DNA of 63,439 nucleotides from Candidatus Mediterraneibacter stercoripullorum (GCA_019115765.1 DXCZ01000042.1:1-63439); one strand, 5' to 3'. Shown: positions 1-9,369, counted from the first letter of the stretch. The notes: generated from the letters alone by a model not told the origin. Numbers and translations are program-made.

Positions 1-99
1 TTTTATCTCAATTTCCATTGCAGACTCTTCATTAACAACACCCAGCAATTCATCAATGCTTGTCAGCTTTATCTTTTCTCCGCTCCTGCTATTTTTCAT
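1..99 (-). CDS. parB: ParB/Spo0J-type partition protein, N-terminal 33 codons
   Basis: The start of a gene that runs off the left edge. The 33 visible residues include SIDELLGVVNEESAMEIEI, typical of the N-terminus of plasmid- and ICE-borne ParB proteins just before the nuclease-like ParB domain. The ATG at 99 overlaps the 3' end of parA by 11 bases, so the two are translationally coupled. ParB proteins bind parS sites and stimulate the ParA ATPase. The DNA-binding part is outside the window, so the family call rests on this N-terminus and the parA neighbour. Confidence 0.7.
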   Translation of the reverse strand, partial: MKNSRSGEKIKLTSIDELLGVVNEESAMEIEIK

Positions 100-874
100 A
101 TTCCAGCACCTCCTGTGTCAGATTTCGGTAAGCCTCGGCGACCTTGCTTTTCGGGCAATGGGAATAGATGCTGACTCCCTCTGCACTTGTCTCTGCCGCT
201 TTCACCGACATAGGGATTGAAGTTTCAAAGATTGCAATCTGTGAGCCATAGGTTTCACGCAGCTTCGCCGTGATATCTTTCGCATAATTAGTCCGGTAAT
301 CCACCATAGTAAGAAGGATCCCCTGAATCTCAAGTCTCCGGTTCAGTCTCTTTTTGACCATCAGGATTGTCTTAATCAGCTGCTGGAGTCCTTTTACCGG
401 GAGATATGCTGCCTGTACAGGGATAAGAACAGAATCCGCAGCAACTAAGGCATTGATCGTCATCATCCCAAGACTCGGCATACAATCAATTAAAATGTAG
501 TCGTATCTTTCTCTCATCATATCGATATAATCCTTCAGGATCAGCTCCCTGCTCATTACATTGCCCATAACAACTTCTAATGCTGAAAGTTCAATATTCC
601 CGGGCATAATATCGATATCTTCCTCATGATGAAGAATGCCTCCGGATGGGTTGACTTCTTCCTCATTGATCACTGCTGTTAATATATTTGCCAGCGTGAT
701 CGGAATCTCATCGGGTTCCACATATCCGAGACTCGCTGTGAGACTTCCCTGGGGATCTGTATCAACAAGCAGCACCCTTTTCCCTTCTCTTGCAAGTCCA
801 ATTCCTAAATTTACCGCTGTTGTTGTTTTGGCGACTCCGCCTTTCTGATTTGCTACCGCAATAACTCTTCCCAT
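89..874 (-). CDS. parA: ParA/Soj-family partition ATPase
   Basis: 261 residues, full length for the family. The N-terminus has the deviant Walker A motif (KGGVAKTT, residues about 11-18), followed by LLVDTDPQGS and the Walker B-like YILIDCMPSLG near residue 128. ParA ATPases bind nucleoid DNA and segregate plasmids, ICEs or chromosomes together with ParB, whose gene overlaps its 3' end. The start at 874 has a GGGGGA ribosome site and lies inside the end of the preceding small gene (22-base overlap). In this context it most likely serves a mobile element rather than the chromosome. Confidence 0.9.
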   Translation of the reverse strand: MGRVIAVANQKGGVAKTTTAVNLGIGLAREGKRVLLVDTDPQGSLTASLGYVEPDEIPITLANILTAVINEEEVNPSGGILHHEEDIDIMPGNIELSALEVVMGNVMSRELILKDYIDMMRERYDYILIDCMPSLGMMTINALVAADSVLIPVQAAYLPVKGLQQLIKTILMVKKRLNRRLEIQGILLTMVDYRTNYAKDITAKLRETYGSQIAIFETSIPMSVKAAETSAEGVSIYSHCPKSKVAEAYRNLTQEVLEYEK

Positions 875-1110
875 TCTTCAGTCCCCCTTTTCACATGGTT
901 TCTCAGATATTCTTCAAAAATGCTCCGCCGGATCAATACCTTTTTTCCAATCTTATAAACAGATCCCGATATATGAGACAGCCTGACAACTGGTTTATAT
1001 CCTAATCCGTAATAATCCATTGCCTGTTGATAACTGACAAATTCCCTCTGCAGGAACGCCAGGTCCTCATCGTCAATCAGATTGGAAAACATCCATACTT
1101 TTCCATGCAT
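853..1110 (-). CDS. Small DUF6462-like (excisionase-like) protein
   Basis: About 85 residues from the ATG at 1110, chosen because a GGAGGAGGG ribosome site lies directly upstream and the preceding gene stops at 1112. Visible features are a helical segment (FVSYQQAMDYYGLGYKPV) followed by a beta-hairpin-like stretch (VYKIGKKVLIRRSIFEEYL). This arrangement matches its upstream neighbour and resembles excisionase/MerR-type helix-turn-helix folds. It sits between that paralogue and parA. Function is inferred only: DNA binding in a mobile-element module. Confidence 0.6.
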   Translation of the reverse strand: MHGKVWMFSNLIDDEDLAFLQREFVSYQQAMDYYGLGYKPVVRLSHISGSVYKIGKKVLIRRSIFEEYLRNHVKRGTEEWEELLR

Positions 1111-1111
1111 G

Positions 1112-1378
1112 TTAGCCCTCCTCCTTTGGATCGGAATTATCTTTTGTCTCACGAAACCTTTCAAGATATTCATCAAAAATTTCACGGTTAATCAATACAA
1201 TTCCATCCATTCTGTAAATTGCTCCTGCCTCATTAGCTAACTCCATTAATTTCTTATGAGACAGACTGTATACAATCTCTGCCTGCTGATACCGAAGGAA
1301 TTTTCTTCTAAGCCTCCGGGCCGCCTCCATAACTTCACTGCGTTTCTGCTCATTATAGTACATATCTTCTGTTCTCAT
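1112..1378 (-). CDS. DUF6462 family protein
   Basis: 88 residues from the ATG at 1378, which has a GGGAG ribosome site 8 bases upstream; a longer in-frame start at 1408 is less likely. The core (FLRYQQAEIVYSLSHKKL, then AGAIYRMDGIVLINREIF and DEYLERF) matches the small DUF6462 proteins of Lachnospiraceae mobile elements, which look like excisionase-type winged helix proteins. It is the first gene of the small operon DUF6462, DUF6462-like, parA, parB. Biochemical role unknown. Confidence 0.65.
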   Translation of the reverse strand: MRTEDMYYNEQKRSEVMEAARRLRRKFLRYQQAEIVYSLSHKKLMELANEAGAIYRMDGIVLINREIFDEYLERFRETKDNSDPKEEG

Positions 1379-1432
1379 AAAACAGTCTCCCTTCTTAAAT
1401 GCGGCCACTACTGCTGTTTATACGTGAGGAAT

Positions 1433-1476
1433 AAAAAAAGAGCACTCTTTGAAATTTTTTCTTTCAAAAAGTGCTC
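1433..1476 (-). terminator. Intrinsic terminator ahead of the par module
   Basis: Minus-strand hairpin with near-perfect arms (GAGCACTTTTTGAAA / TTTCAAAGAGTGCTC) followed by a run of T. It lies between the lysS 3' end and the DUF6462 gene, so it could stop transcription from lysS or act as an attenuator in the leader of the par operon. Confidence 0.6.
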
Positions 1477-1525
1477 AAATCATCGGTTTCCCGATATGAT
1501 TCGCAGATAACAACTCTTCACCACG

Positions 1526-1598
1526 CTTCGTGATACTTCGTGGTTATTTCGAAAATTGTTGTCAAATTGTTGTCAAAATGAATATTTGCTGTCAAATC
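1526..1598. repeat. Direct repeats at probable mobile-element end
   Basis: Intergenic DNA between lysS and the par module. It holds two perfect tandem copies of TTGTTGTCAAA (1556-1577) and a related TTTGCTGTCAAAT (1586-1598). A second pair of direct repeats, CTTCGTG, lies at 1526-1532 and 1537-1543. Short direct repeats beside an excisionase-like gene are what arm sites of a tyrosine integrase look like. No integrase lies in the window, so an attachment site remains an inference. Confidence 0.4.
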
Positions 1599-1617
1599 TG
1601 AAGGTCATTTCTTATCC

Positions 1618-3537
1618 TTAATACAGCTTCGCTCCTGCCGGGATCTGATCATCCACCATCAGAAGATTCAATGCTTCCTGCCCATCGTACTCATGTACCG
1701 CACTGATCAGCATACCCTCGGAGTCGATACCCATCATCTTCCTGGGCGGCAGGTTCACGATGGCGATGCAGGTCTTTCCAACCAGCTCTTCCGGCTCGTA
1801 ATACTCGTGAATTCCGCTTAAAATCGTGCGTTTCCGGTCTGTTCCATCGTTCAGTGTGAACTTCAGGAGCTTCTTACTCTTCGGAACTGCCTCGCATGCC
1901 TCCACCTTTACAACCCGGAAATCGGACTTGCTGAAGGTGTCAAAATCAACGGCATCCTCGAACAACGGCTCGACTTTCACCTTGGAAAGATCAATCTTCA
2001 CAGCCGGCTCGGACTCCTCTTTCTTGTCCGATTTCTTGCCTTCGGCTCCGCCGATGCTCTTCATTGTGGGGAAGAGCAGTACGTCCCTGATGGCAGCGCT
2101 GTCTGTGAGCAGCATACACATTCTGTCGATACCGAATCCGATACCTCCTGTAGGCGGCATACCGATCTCCAGAGCATTCAGGAAGTCTTCGTCTGTTGTG
2201 TTCGCCTCTTCGTCGCCCTGAGCCAGCTGCTCTTCCTGAGCCTTGAAGCGCTCTCTCTGGTCGATCGGGTCATTCAGCTCGGAGTATGCATTTGCCATCT
2301 CCCAACCGTTCATGAAGAACTCGAAACGCTCTACATAGTCCGGGTTCTCCGGTTTCTTCTTTGTAAGCGGAGAGATCTCGATGGGATGATCCATGACAAA
2401 TGTCGGCTGTACCAGGTGTTCCTCTACATATTCTTCGAAGAACAGGTTAAGGATATCCCCCTTCTTATGTCTCTCCTCGAATTCGATATTATGCTCTTTT
2501 GCAAGCTGTCTTGCCTGCTCAAGGGTTTCAACTTCATTCCAGTCCACGCCGGCATACTTCTTCACAGCATCAACCATGGTAATACGCTCGAACGGTTTGC
2601 CAAGATCCATCTCGATACCATTGTAAACGATCTTTGTTGTGCCCAGCACTTCCTGTGCCACATGGCGGTACAGCTTCTCTGTCAGATCCATCATACCGTT
2701 ATAGTCTGTATATGCCTGATAGAGTTCCATCAGTGTAAACTCCGGATTGTGTCTTGTGTCAAGTCCTTCATTTCTGAATACACGTCCGATCTCGTATACT
2801 TTCTCCAGGCCGCCGACGATCAGTCTCTTCAAATAAAGCTCCAGAGAGATACGAAGCTTGAGATCTTCATTCAGCGCGTTGAAATGTGTCTCAAAAGGTC
2901 TTGCCGCAGCTCCGCCTGCGTTGCTTACGAGCATGGGGGTCTCAACCTCCATGAAGCCTTCTCCGTCAAGATATCTTCTGATCGCGCTCAGGATCTTCGA
3001 ACGCTTGATAAATGTATCTTTGACTTCCGGGTTCATGATCAGATCCACATATCTCTGACGGTAACGGATATCTGTATTAGTCAGTCCGTGGAACTTCTCC
3101 GGAAGGATCTGCAGGCTCTTGGAAAGCAGAGTCACATGAGATGCATGCACAGACATCTCACCTGTCTTTGTGCGGAACACTTCTCCTGTGATTCCGATCA
3201 CATCACCTACATCCAGCTTTTTGAACTCCTTATAGTTCTCCTCGCCCACACTGTCACGTGCAACATAGGACTGAATATTCCCCTTCAGATCCTGTACATT
3301 ACAGAAGGATGCCTTTCCCATCACACGCTTGGACATCATACGTCCTGCGATGGATACCTGTTTTCCTTCCAGTTCGTCAAAGTTATCCTTGATCTCCTGG
3401 CTGTGGTGTGTCTGGTCATATTTTGTGATCACAAACGGGTCCTTCCCGCTCTGCTGAAGTTCCGCCAGTTTCTCACGGCGTACCTTTCTCAACTGGTTTA
3501 AATCCGGTTCCTGTCCGTTTTTCTGCTGCTGAGCCAC
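1618..3537 (-). CDS. lysS: Lysine--tRNA ligase with C-terminal EMAP/Trbp111-like tRNA-binding domain
   Basis: Class II LysRS charging tRNA-Lys in the cytosol. Residues about 10-110 are the OB-fold anticodon domain. The catalytic core carries motif 2 ([20 protein letters not shown]) and motif 3 ([13 protein letters not shown]). A linker rich in K, E and S leads to a C-terminal domain of about 105 residues ([37 protein letters not shown]) of the MetRS-beta/EMAP type, making the protein about 140 residues longer than usual bacterial LysRS. A GTG at 3537 is preferred as start because GGAAGGAG sits 8 bases upstream; a TTG at 3564 lies ahead of that site. Last gene of dusB-greA-lysS. Confidence 0.95.
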   Translation of the reverse strand: MAQQQKNGQEPDLNQLRKVRREKLAELQQSGKDPFVITKYDQTHHSQEIKDNFDELEGKQVSIAGRMMSKRVMGKASFCNVQDLKGNIQSYVARDSVGEENYKEFKKLDVGDVIGITGEVFRTKTGEMSVHASHVTLLSKSLQILPEKFHGLTNTDIRYRQRYVDLIMNPEVKDTFIKRSKILSAIRRYLDGEGFMEVETPMLVSNAGGAAARPFETHFNALNEDLKLRISLELYLKRLIVGGLEKVYEIGRVFRNEGLDTRHNPEFTLMELYQAYTDYNGMMDLTEKLYRHVAQEVLGTTKIVYNGIEMDLGKPFERITMVDAVKKYAGVDWNEVETLEQARQLAKEHNIEFEERHKKGDILNLFFEEYVEEHLVQPTFVMDHPIEISPLTKKKPENPDYVERFEFFMNGWEMANAYSELNDPIDQRERFKAQEEQLAQGDEEANTTDEDFLNALEIGMPPTGGIGFGIDRMCMLLTDSAAIRDVLLFPTMKSIGGAEGKKSDKKEESEPAVKIDLSKVKVEPLFEDAVDFDTFSKSDFRVVKVEACEAVPKSKKLLKFTLNDGTDRKRTILSGIHEYYEPEELVGKTCIAIVNLPPRKMMGIDSEGMLISAVHEYDGQEALNLLMVDDQIPAGAKLY

Positions 3538-3567
3538 TGTAATATTCTCCTTCCTTATAAGCAAACT

Positions 3568-3602
3568 CAGACCTCTTAATAAATCAAATACTAAGAGGTC
3601 TG
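3568..3602 (-). other. Intercistronic hairpin greA-lysS
   Basis: Perfect 11-bp stem (CAGACCTCTTA / TAAGAGGTCTG, 13-nt loop) just after the greA stop and directly before the lysS ribosome site. There is no run of T after it, so an mRNA processing or stability element is more likely than a full terminator. Confidence 0.5.
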
Positions 3603-3617
3603 CATCATATCCTGTGT

Positions 3618-4103
3618 TTATTTTGAACGGCTGATCTCAAGCACTTTGTACTGGATCACACCTGCCTGAGTCTCTACATCTACTACATCTCCGACCTGTT
3701 TTCCCATCAGGGCCTGGCCTACAGGAGACTCGTTGGAGATCTTGCCCTCCAGGCTGTTGGCCTCTGTAGATCCTACGATCTTGAACTCCATCTCCTCGTC
3801 AAATGTGATGTCGAACACTTTCACAGTACATCCTACATTGATCTTGTCGAAATCAACCTCGTCCTCAACAACAATCTCTGCATTCTTCAGAATGCCTTCC
3901 AGCTCCTCGATACGAGCCTCGATATCGCGCTGCTCGTCCTTCGCCGCATCATACTCTGCGTTCTCGGACAGGTCGCCCTGTTCTCTCGCTTCTTTGATCT
4001 TTTCAGCGACTTCTTTTCTTTTCACCACTTTCAGATTCTCAAGTTCATCCTCGAGTGCCTTTAATCCGGCATAAGTAAGTAATCTTTTCTTTGCCTCTGC
4101 CAT
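3618..4103 (-). CDS. greA: Transcript cleavage factor GreA
   Basis: 161 residues, normal for GreA. The N-terminal antiparallel coiled coil (residues about 10-75) carries [18 protein letters not shown], with the acidic tip (D and E of the GDLSENAEY motif) that enters the RNA polymerase secondary channel and activates cleavage of backtracked RNA. The C-terminal FKBP-like domain includes [16 protein letters not shown]. The ATG at 4103 has GGGAG 8 bases upstream. It lies between dusB and lysS in one operon, a common clostridial arrangement. Confidence 0.97.
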   Translation of the reverse strand: MAEAKKRLLTYAGLKALEDELENLKVVKRKEVAEKIKEAREQGDLSENAEYDAAKDEQRDIEARIEELEGILKNAEIVVEDEVDFDKINVGCTVKVFDITFDEEMEFKIVGSTEANSLEGKISNESPVGQALMGKQVGDVVDVETQAGVIQYKVLEISRSK

Positions 4104-4213
4104 TGGTTACGCTCCCTTTCTGTTTCTTTGTATTTCCTATTATTTATAAGAGATCTTACCTCTTGTCCTTTGTCTTTAAGTCTATTTCGCAATTTCAATA
4201 TTATAACTAAAAC

Positions 4214-5173
4214 CTATAGTGATGTCAAGAGATTTTCCAGCTCTTCATAGCTCTCCACAGCGTTGATCCGCTCCCTCAGACGGGCCGCTCCGGGGATGCC
4301 TTTCGTGTACCAGGAAACGTGTTTCCGCATCTCACGGATACCCTGATATTCCCCTTTATAGTCCAGCTGGAGACGGGCATGGCGGAGCATCATTTTCCGC
4401 ACTTCATCCTTGTCCGGTCTGGACGGGACCACGCCTGTCTTCTCATACTCGATCATCTCCGAGAAGATCCAGGGATTGCCTTCCGCACCTCTTGCGATCA
4501 TCACTCCGTCGCAGCCGGTCTGTTCCTGCAGGGCAGCCGCTTTCCGAGGTGAAGTCACATCTCCGTTTCCTATGACAGGAATGGATACCGCCTCCTTTAC
4601 CTGACGGATGATATCCCAGTCTGCCTTCCCGCTGTAATACTGCTCTCTCGTACGCCCGTGGACCGCTATGGCAGAGGCGCCGGCTTCCTCAATGATCTTT
4701 GCGATCTCAACTGCATTTACATGATCGTCGTCAAATCCTTTCCGTATCTTCACAGTGACCGGCTTTTCAATGGCCTTTACAATGGCGCTGACGATCTCAT
4801 ACACCAGCTTCGGCTCCTTCATCAGCGCAGAGCCCTCGCCGTTCTTCACCACCTTCGGAACCGGACATCCCATATTGATGTCCAGGATGGCAAAGGGACG
4901 CTCCTCGATCCTCTTCGCCATCTCACTCATGATCTTAGGATCCGAGCCAAAAAGCTGAAGAGAGACCGGCTTCTCATCCGGATGGATCGTCAGCAGCTGC
5001 TCCGTGTTCCGGTTGTTGTACAGGATTGCCTTGGCACTGACCATCTCCATACAGAGGAGGCCCGCTCCCTGCTCCCGGCAGAGCAGACGAAATGGCAGGT
5101 CTGTCACACCTGCCATGGGTCCTAAAATATATATATTTTCAAGTTCGACATTACCTATTTTCAGTTTCTTCAT
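4214..5173 (-). CDS. dusB: tRNA-dihydrouridine synthase (DusB family)
   Basis: 319 residues, a TIM-barrel flavoenzyme that reduces uridines in the tRNA D-loop with FMN and NADPH. Motifs seen: GPMAGVTDLPFR at the N-terminus, DINMGCPVPKV around residue 98 with the catalytic Cys, KIRKGFD, HGRTREQYYSGKADW, NGDV and MIARGAEGNPWIF for FMN binding. It heads the dusB-greA-lysS group; the decayed toxin locus immediately upstream separates it from coaX. Confidence 0.95.
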   Translation of the reverse strand: MKKLKIGNVELENIYILGPMAGVTDLPFRLLCREQGAGLLCMEMVSAKAILYNNRNTEQLLTIHPDEKPVSLQLFGSDPKIMSEMAKRIEERPFAILDINMGCPVPKVVKNGEGSALMKEPKLVYEIVSAIVKAIEKPVTVKIRKGFDDDHVNAVEIAKIIEEAGASAIAVHGRTREQYYSGKADWDIIRQVKEAVSIPVIGNGDVTSPRKAAALQEQTGCDGVMIARGAEGNPWIFSEMIEYEKTGVVPSRPDKDEVRKMMLRHARLQLDYKGEYQGIREMRKHVSWYTKGIPGAARLRERINAVESYEELENLLTSL

Positions 5174-5215
5174 AACCTTGTTTTATCCATTCTCCTGTTG
5201 TCGTTCCATTTCATT

Positions 5216-5693
5216 TTATTCCTGCCGCTCTACAGACATATTACTTCTATACCAAAGCGGAACATCATGCGAAATTCTGGCAGGCACACCCTTTTTATAA
5301 ATTGCAAACCTGCGGAATTTTACTGTATTATCATAAATCACTGCAAGGTCACACATTGGAAGAACTGTTTTTAAGTTGGAGAGAGATTCCTCATACCTTC
5401 TGTCAATCACATCTTCCGGTATCCCATGTCCACCATGCTGCACCCGGTACTTTACACGTTCCTTTGCCAGATCCGATGAATCCAGTCCCACATAATGTAA
5501 TTCTATCGTATAGCCCTTATTTTTTGCTTTGGCAATGTTATTGATGATCGATTTACCACACAAAGTAGTTTCCTGATTAAAAGAGACTCCCTTCGAAAAG
5601 CAGTCTAAAAGTTTTAAGACAGCCATTTTCCCTGCTTTTAAGCGTGGATTTTCCAGCTCCATTTACACCTGCTATTAATATCTATTTTTTCAT
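5216..5693 (-). pseudogene. Zeta-toxin-like P-loop ATPase (COG4185 type), inactivated
   Basis: The longest intact stretch (from 5662) encodes the C-terminal two thirds of a zeta-like kinase (KAGKMAVLKLL, GVSFNQETTLCG, HYVGLDSSDLAKERV, GGHGIPEDVIDRRYEESL). The P-loop that should precede it is present in another frame at 5641-5685 (ILIAGVNGAGKSTL). The two parts join with a frame change, and the usual segment between P-loop and KAGKMAV is missing. Codon 4 after the natural ATG at 5693 is TAG where the family normally has Tyr. An internal deletion with frameshift plus a nonsense codon make this a dead gene. Confidence 0.8.
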
Positions 5694-5872
5694 CAAAATA
5701 GATTTTCCTCAACAACTTTCTTCTGCTGTAACTGGAGCAGATAGTCTCCGATCATTTCATAGAAATTTCTCTGTTCTTCTGTCTCTGCTTCCAATACAAG
5801 CTGCAGGGTATCTTCTGGCTGCAATTCTTTAATTTCTTCATATATACGCTCATATTTTTTTACATTACACAT
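5693..5872 (-). CDS. Small antitoxin-like partner of the zeta-type toxin
   Basis: 59 residues, acidic and helical (starts MCNVKKYERIYEEIKELQP, ends VVEENLF). AAGGTG precedes the ATG at 5872. Its TGA overlaps the ATG of the downstream toxin remnant (TGATG), the tight coupling of a toxin-antitoxin pair. Unlike the toxin its frame is intact. The antitoxin role is inferred from position and size; no domain was recognised. Confidence 0.55.
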   Translation of the reverse strand: MCNVKKYERIYEEIKELQPEDTLQLVLEAETEEQRNFYEMIGDYLLQLQQKKVVEENLF

Positions 5873-5920
5873 ATCAGCACCTTCATTCTGTTGAAATCCA
5901 TTTACTATAATTCCAAAAGT

Positions 5921-6697
5921 TTATCCATTCTCCTTTATCCTGTCATAGATCATCCTGAGGCCGTTCAGTGTCAGCTGCGGATCGTACAGATCGATGCAGT
6001 CCGTTTCTTTCGCAATGATCTTGCCCAGACCGCCTGTCGCAATGACATAGGCGTCATTGTACCCGGACTCTTCTTTCATTCGTCTCACAATATATTCCGT
6101 CTGGCCGATTGCACCGAATACCAGACCTCCCTGCATACCGGTAACTGTGTCATGAGCAAGGATAGAATCCGGCTTCCTGATCTGGATAGACGGAAGCATA
6201 GCCGCGCCTCCCCAGAGAGAACGCCCCGCCGTCTCGATACCGGGGGCAATGATACACGCCTCCAGGGAACGATCCGGTCCGATCAGATCATATGTGGTAG
6301 CCGTACCGAAATCTATGACGATAGCTGCCCCCTTTGCGATAGCATATCCCGCTACTGCGTTGACGATCCGGTCCGGTCCTGTCCGGGACGGATTATCCGT
6401 TACTACCTTCACTCCGGTATCCGTATCTGCTGATACGATCACAGGGATCGTATCCAGATATTTGATAATGCTGCTGGTCAGGGAATGCATGATATCCGGA
6501 ACCACTGATGCAATGATAACTGCTTTTATCTCCTTCGGATCGATCCCACGGTGTTCCAGTATACCACAGATCGTGAAACCATATTCATCCGAAGTCCTGG
6601 GTCTCTTCGTGGTCATGCGGAACATGCCCAACAGAACCTCTTCCCTGAACACTCCCATGGTAATATTTGTATTCCCTACATCGATCGTAAGCAGCAT
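5921..6697 (-). CDS. coaX: Type III pantothenate kinase
   Basis: 258 residues. CoaX phosphorylates pantothenate, the first step of CoA synthesis. ASKHA-fold signatures: LLTIDVGNTNITMGVF (phosphate 1 motif), SRTGPDRIVNAVAGYA, and VIDFGTATTYDLI with the catalytic Asp. ATG codons occur at 6703 and 6697; the second is preferred since GGAGG lies 6 bases before it and only 1 base before the first. In related genomes coaX often precedes dusB-greA-lysS; here a toxin-antitoxin remnant separates them. Confidence 0.95.
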   Translation of the reverse strand: MLLTIDVGNTNITMGVFREEVLLGMFRMTTKRPRTSDEYGFTICGILEHRGIDPKEIKAVIIASVVPDIMHSLTSSIIKYLDTIPVIVSADTDTGVKVVTDNPSRTGPDRIVNAVAGYAIAKGAAIVIDFGTATTYDLIGPDRSLEACIIAPGIETAGRSLWGGAAMLPSIQIRKPDSILAHDTVTGMQGGLVFGAIGQTEYIVRRMKEESGYNDAYVIATGGLGKIIAKETDCIDLYDPQLTLNGLRMIYDRIKENG

Positions 6698-6966
6698 CCT
6701 CATTCCTCCTCGTACACTTACAGCTTATCCTGAAAAGCATCTGCTTTTCTCGTCCCAGCAGTATAGATTTTTCATTTGAACAGGTACATATTAACATAAT
6801 CCCGGGGAATTGACCAGTGCGGCTAATAGAAAAACAAACAAAAACACTCCCTTCCAGCCAGCAAGTTTTCTTATTTCACTTGTCTGTCCGAAAGGGAGCT
6901 TATCAGCCGCTTAACGCAATGATCCACTCATATTTCGCAGAGGATTTTTCAGTCCCTGTCCTTTCC

Positions 6967-9369
6967 TCACTTTCCCGGGCACGCGGTCAGGATCTCCATC
7001 AGGACACCGCACAGATCTTTATCAAGATCCATTGCCTGCAGTTCGGAAAGGATCACGGATACCGGCCGGTCTGACTGTATGAGGCTGTACAGTCTGTCTT
7101 TCAGAATAAACTCTATCTCAGCCTGGTTCAGGAAATCAAAGCATCTCTCCAATACATTATTATCAGTCTCTCTGTAAACCAGATCCATGGAAATCTCAAT
7201 CCTGCAGGCTGTATCCGTCTCTGGTATCTCTACCACTGCCGCCTTTTTATGAATGTCATATGAGACGTCGACATCAATTCCGGTGCCGTCCACTGTAACA
7301 GTAACTTCCTGCCCCGGATCTTTAAACCCTGTCATCTCCACCACATAGCTCCGGCGGGCAGGTATAAGCGCCCGGTTTCCTTCGGAAGGATGGATGGTAA
7401 ATACTGCTTTTTCATTTTCACAGTAACTCAACCTTGTAGTGCAGCAGACGCCGCTCTCATAGTCACAGGTCTCATTATCATCTTCATACAGCTCAAATTC
7501 ACCGTTTTCTCCCGCATAAACCATGATATGAAGGGAATCCGGATTCTTTTCCGCCTGGACCGCACTGATCTCATCGGTAAAGGGAAGGATGGCTCCCGCC
7601 GGCGCCAGAACCGGGATATTCTCTATTTCTCTGTACATATCAAGGATTCTGTTACCTTCATACATCATGCCCGTGTAAATGTCATACCAGAGTCCTTCCG
7701 GGAGCCATGTCCGCACCCTCGCCACATTCAGCCCCTTTTTCCTGGGGGATGTGATCGGAGCCACCATCAGGGAACTGCCGAAATAATACTGGTTCTTCAT
7801 CTGATAGGCTTCTTCCTTCTCCGGCCATTCATAGTACATCGGGGAGATGACAGGCATATTATCCTTATAATTTCTGTAATTCATGGTATAGAGATACGGG
7901 ATCATCCTGTGCCGTTCCCTGAGCATATTTCCCATTACCTCTTCGGTCTCTTTCTTGTAGCGCCAGGGTTCTTTGCCGTTGAATTCACTGCTGGAACTGT
8001 GCAGCCGCATGATCGGAGAAAACACGCCAAGCTGTACCCACCGGGCTGTCATCTCGTCATCTTTGTACCCCATCATATGCCCGCCGATGTCATGGCTCCA
8101 CCATCCATAGCCGATGTTAGAAGCAGTAAGAGTGAAATACGGCTGAAAATCCAGAGACTCCCATGTCACGATCGTATCTCCGGAAAATCCCACCGGATAT
8201 CTGTGGCTTCCCGGACCTGCATATCTGGAAAATGTCATTGGGCGCTTTCCTTTTCTTCCACTGTCCAGGAAATGGAAATGATTCAGGATCCAGAGCGGAT
8301 CCAGACCCTCCATCCGGGTCACTCCTCCCTGCTGCCAGTCGATCCACCAGAAATCAACGCCCTGTTCCTCCAGTGGGTGATGTATATACTTAAAATATGC
8401 ATCAACATATTCCGGATCCGCCAGGTCACATATGACAGGCTCCTCCGTCTCACGATCAACGCCCATGGCATGTGCCATCTGCTCATACTGTTCTTCATGT
8501 GCCCGCACACCATCTGCCGGGTGCACATTCAGGGTAACTTTCTTTCCCCGCTTATGCAGTTCATCAAGGAACCTCTCCGGATCCGGAAACAGTTCTCTGT
8601 TCCACGTATAGCCGGTCCAGCCGCTTCCGTATTTCGGATCAATATCCACCAGATGCCAGTCCATATCGATGACCGCAACTGTGAAGGGAAGGTTCTCCTT
8701 CTCAAACCGGTCCATAAGCTTCAGATAACTTTCTTCGCTGTATTTATAGTAACGACTCCACCAGTTTCCAAGAGCGAACCGGGGCAGCATAGGTGTCCTG
8801 CCGCACAGGCGGCAGAAGTCTGCCACAGCCTGCCTGTAATCATGTCCATATCCCCAGAAGTACAGATCCAAGATTCCTTTTTTCCTTGGTTCGATCCACC
8901 CGTCTTCCATAATAATCTGCGAGCAACTGTCATCCAGGAGTGCTCCGCCTTCCCTGGATACAATGCCATGTTCCAGCGGAATCTCGCCATCTGCGCCATC
9001 CAGTGTCCGCGCCGTCCCCCACAAGTCGGGAAGGTCCTGTCCATAGCGCCACATCGTATGGCTTCCCTCATAATCACCAAACACCTGTATACTCAGACCG
9101 TTGGCTGAAAATTCCTTTTCATCATAAATCAGCTGCAGACGGGATGTACGTATCTCAATTCCTGTCTTCGTCCGGCTCAGCCGGAAGTCCGTCTCCGGGA
9201 AATCACGGTTCAGCACTGCCTGTGTCGCCCGGTCTTCAAACTCCCCGTCCTCACTGTATTCCAGGCGCACCAGCCCTTCTGTCAGCATGGTAATCCTGTA
9301 TTTATCTCCTGTGATCATATTGGCCTGCCGTGCTCTTGGTGATGTATTAATTCTGTATATTTTTTGCAT
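6967..9369 (-). CDS. Glycoside hydrolase family 31 (alpha-glucosidase-like)
   Basis: About 800 residues without a signal peptide, so cytoplasmic. The order is that of GH31: N-terminal beta-sandwich, (beta/alpha)8 barrel with DWHLVDIDPKYGSGWTGYTW, nucleophile Asp in DFWWIDWQQGG, acid/base Asp in VGFSGDTIVTWESL, and WSHDIGGHM, then beta-sandwich domains. WWIDWQQ instead of the more common WxDMNE suggests a subfamily other than classic maltases, so substrate is open (an alpha-glucoside or alpha-xyloside are guesses). The ATG at 9369, 8 bases after GGAGG, is preferred over a GTG at 9378. Confidence 0.9.
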   Translation of the reverse strand: MQKIYRINTSPRARQANMITGDKYRITMLTEGLVRLEYSEDGEFEDRATQAVLNRDFPETDFRLSRTKTGIEIRTSRLQLIYDEKEFSANGLSIQVFGDYEGSHTMWRYGQDLPDLWGTARTLDGADGEIPLEHGIVSREGGALLDDSCSQIIMEDGWIEPRKKGILDLYFWGYGHDYRQAVADFCRLCGRTPMLPRFALGNWWSRYYKYSEESYLKLMDRFEKENLPFTVAVIDMDWHLVDIDPKYGSGWTGYTWNRELFPDPERFLDELHKRGKKVTLNVHPADGVRAHEEQYEQMAHAMGVDRETEEPVICDLADPEYVDAYFKYIHHPLEEQGVDFWWIDWQQGGVTRMEGLDPLWILNHFHFLDSGRKGKRPMTFSRYAGPGSHRYPVGFSGDTIVTWESLDFQPYFTLTASNIGYGWWSHDIGGHMMGYKDDEMTARWVQLGVFSPIMRLHSSSSEFNGKEPWRYKKETEEVMGNMLRERHRMIPYLYTMNYRNYKDNMPVISPMYYEWPEKEEAYQMKNQYYFGSSLMVAPITSPRKKGLNVARVRTWLPEGLWYDIYTGMMYEGNRILDMYREIENIPVLAPAGAILPFTDEISAVQAEKNPDSLHIMVYAGENGEFELYEDDNETCDYESGVCCTTRLSYCENEKAVFTIHPSEGNRALIPARRSYVVEMTGFKDPGQEVTVTVDGTGIDVDVSYDIHKKAAVVEIPETDTACRIEISMDLVYRETDNNVLERCFDFLNQAEIEFILKDRLYSLIQSDRPVSVILSELQAMDLDKDLCGVLMEILTACPGK

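Noticed and set aside
2386-3501. Long plus-strand open frame opposite lysS (371 codons)
   Set aside because: It mirrors conserved LysRS codons, has no ribosome site or known motif, and is rich in His/Cys/Leu runs typical of antisense frames.
7390-9108. Long plus-strand open frame opposite the GH31 gene (572 codons)
   Set aside because: Antisense to a clear glycosidase; composition is that of a shadow frame and no domain is visible.
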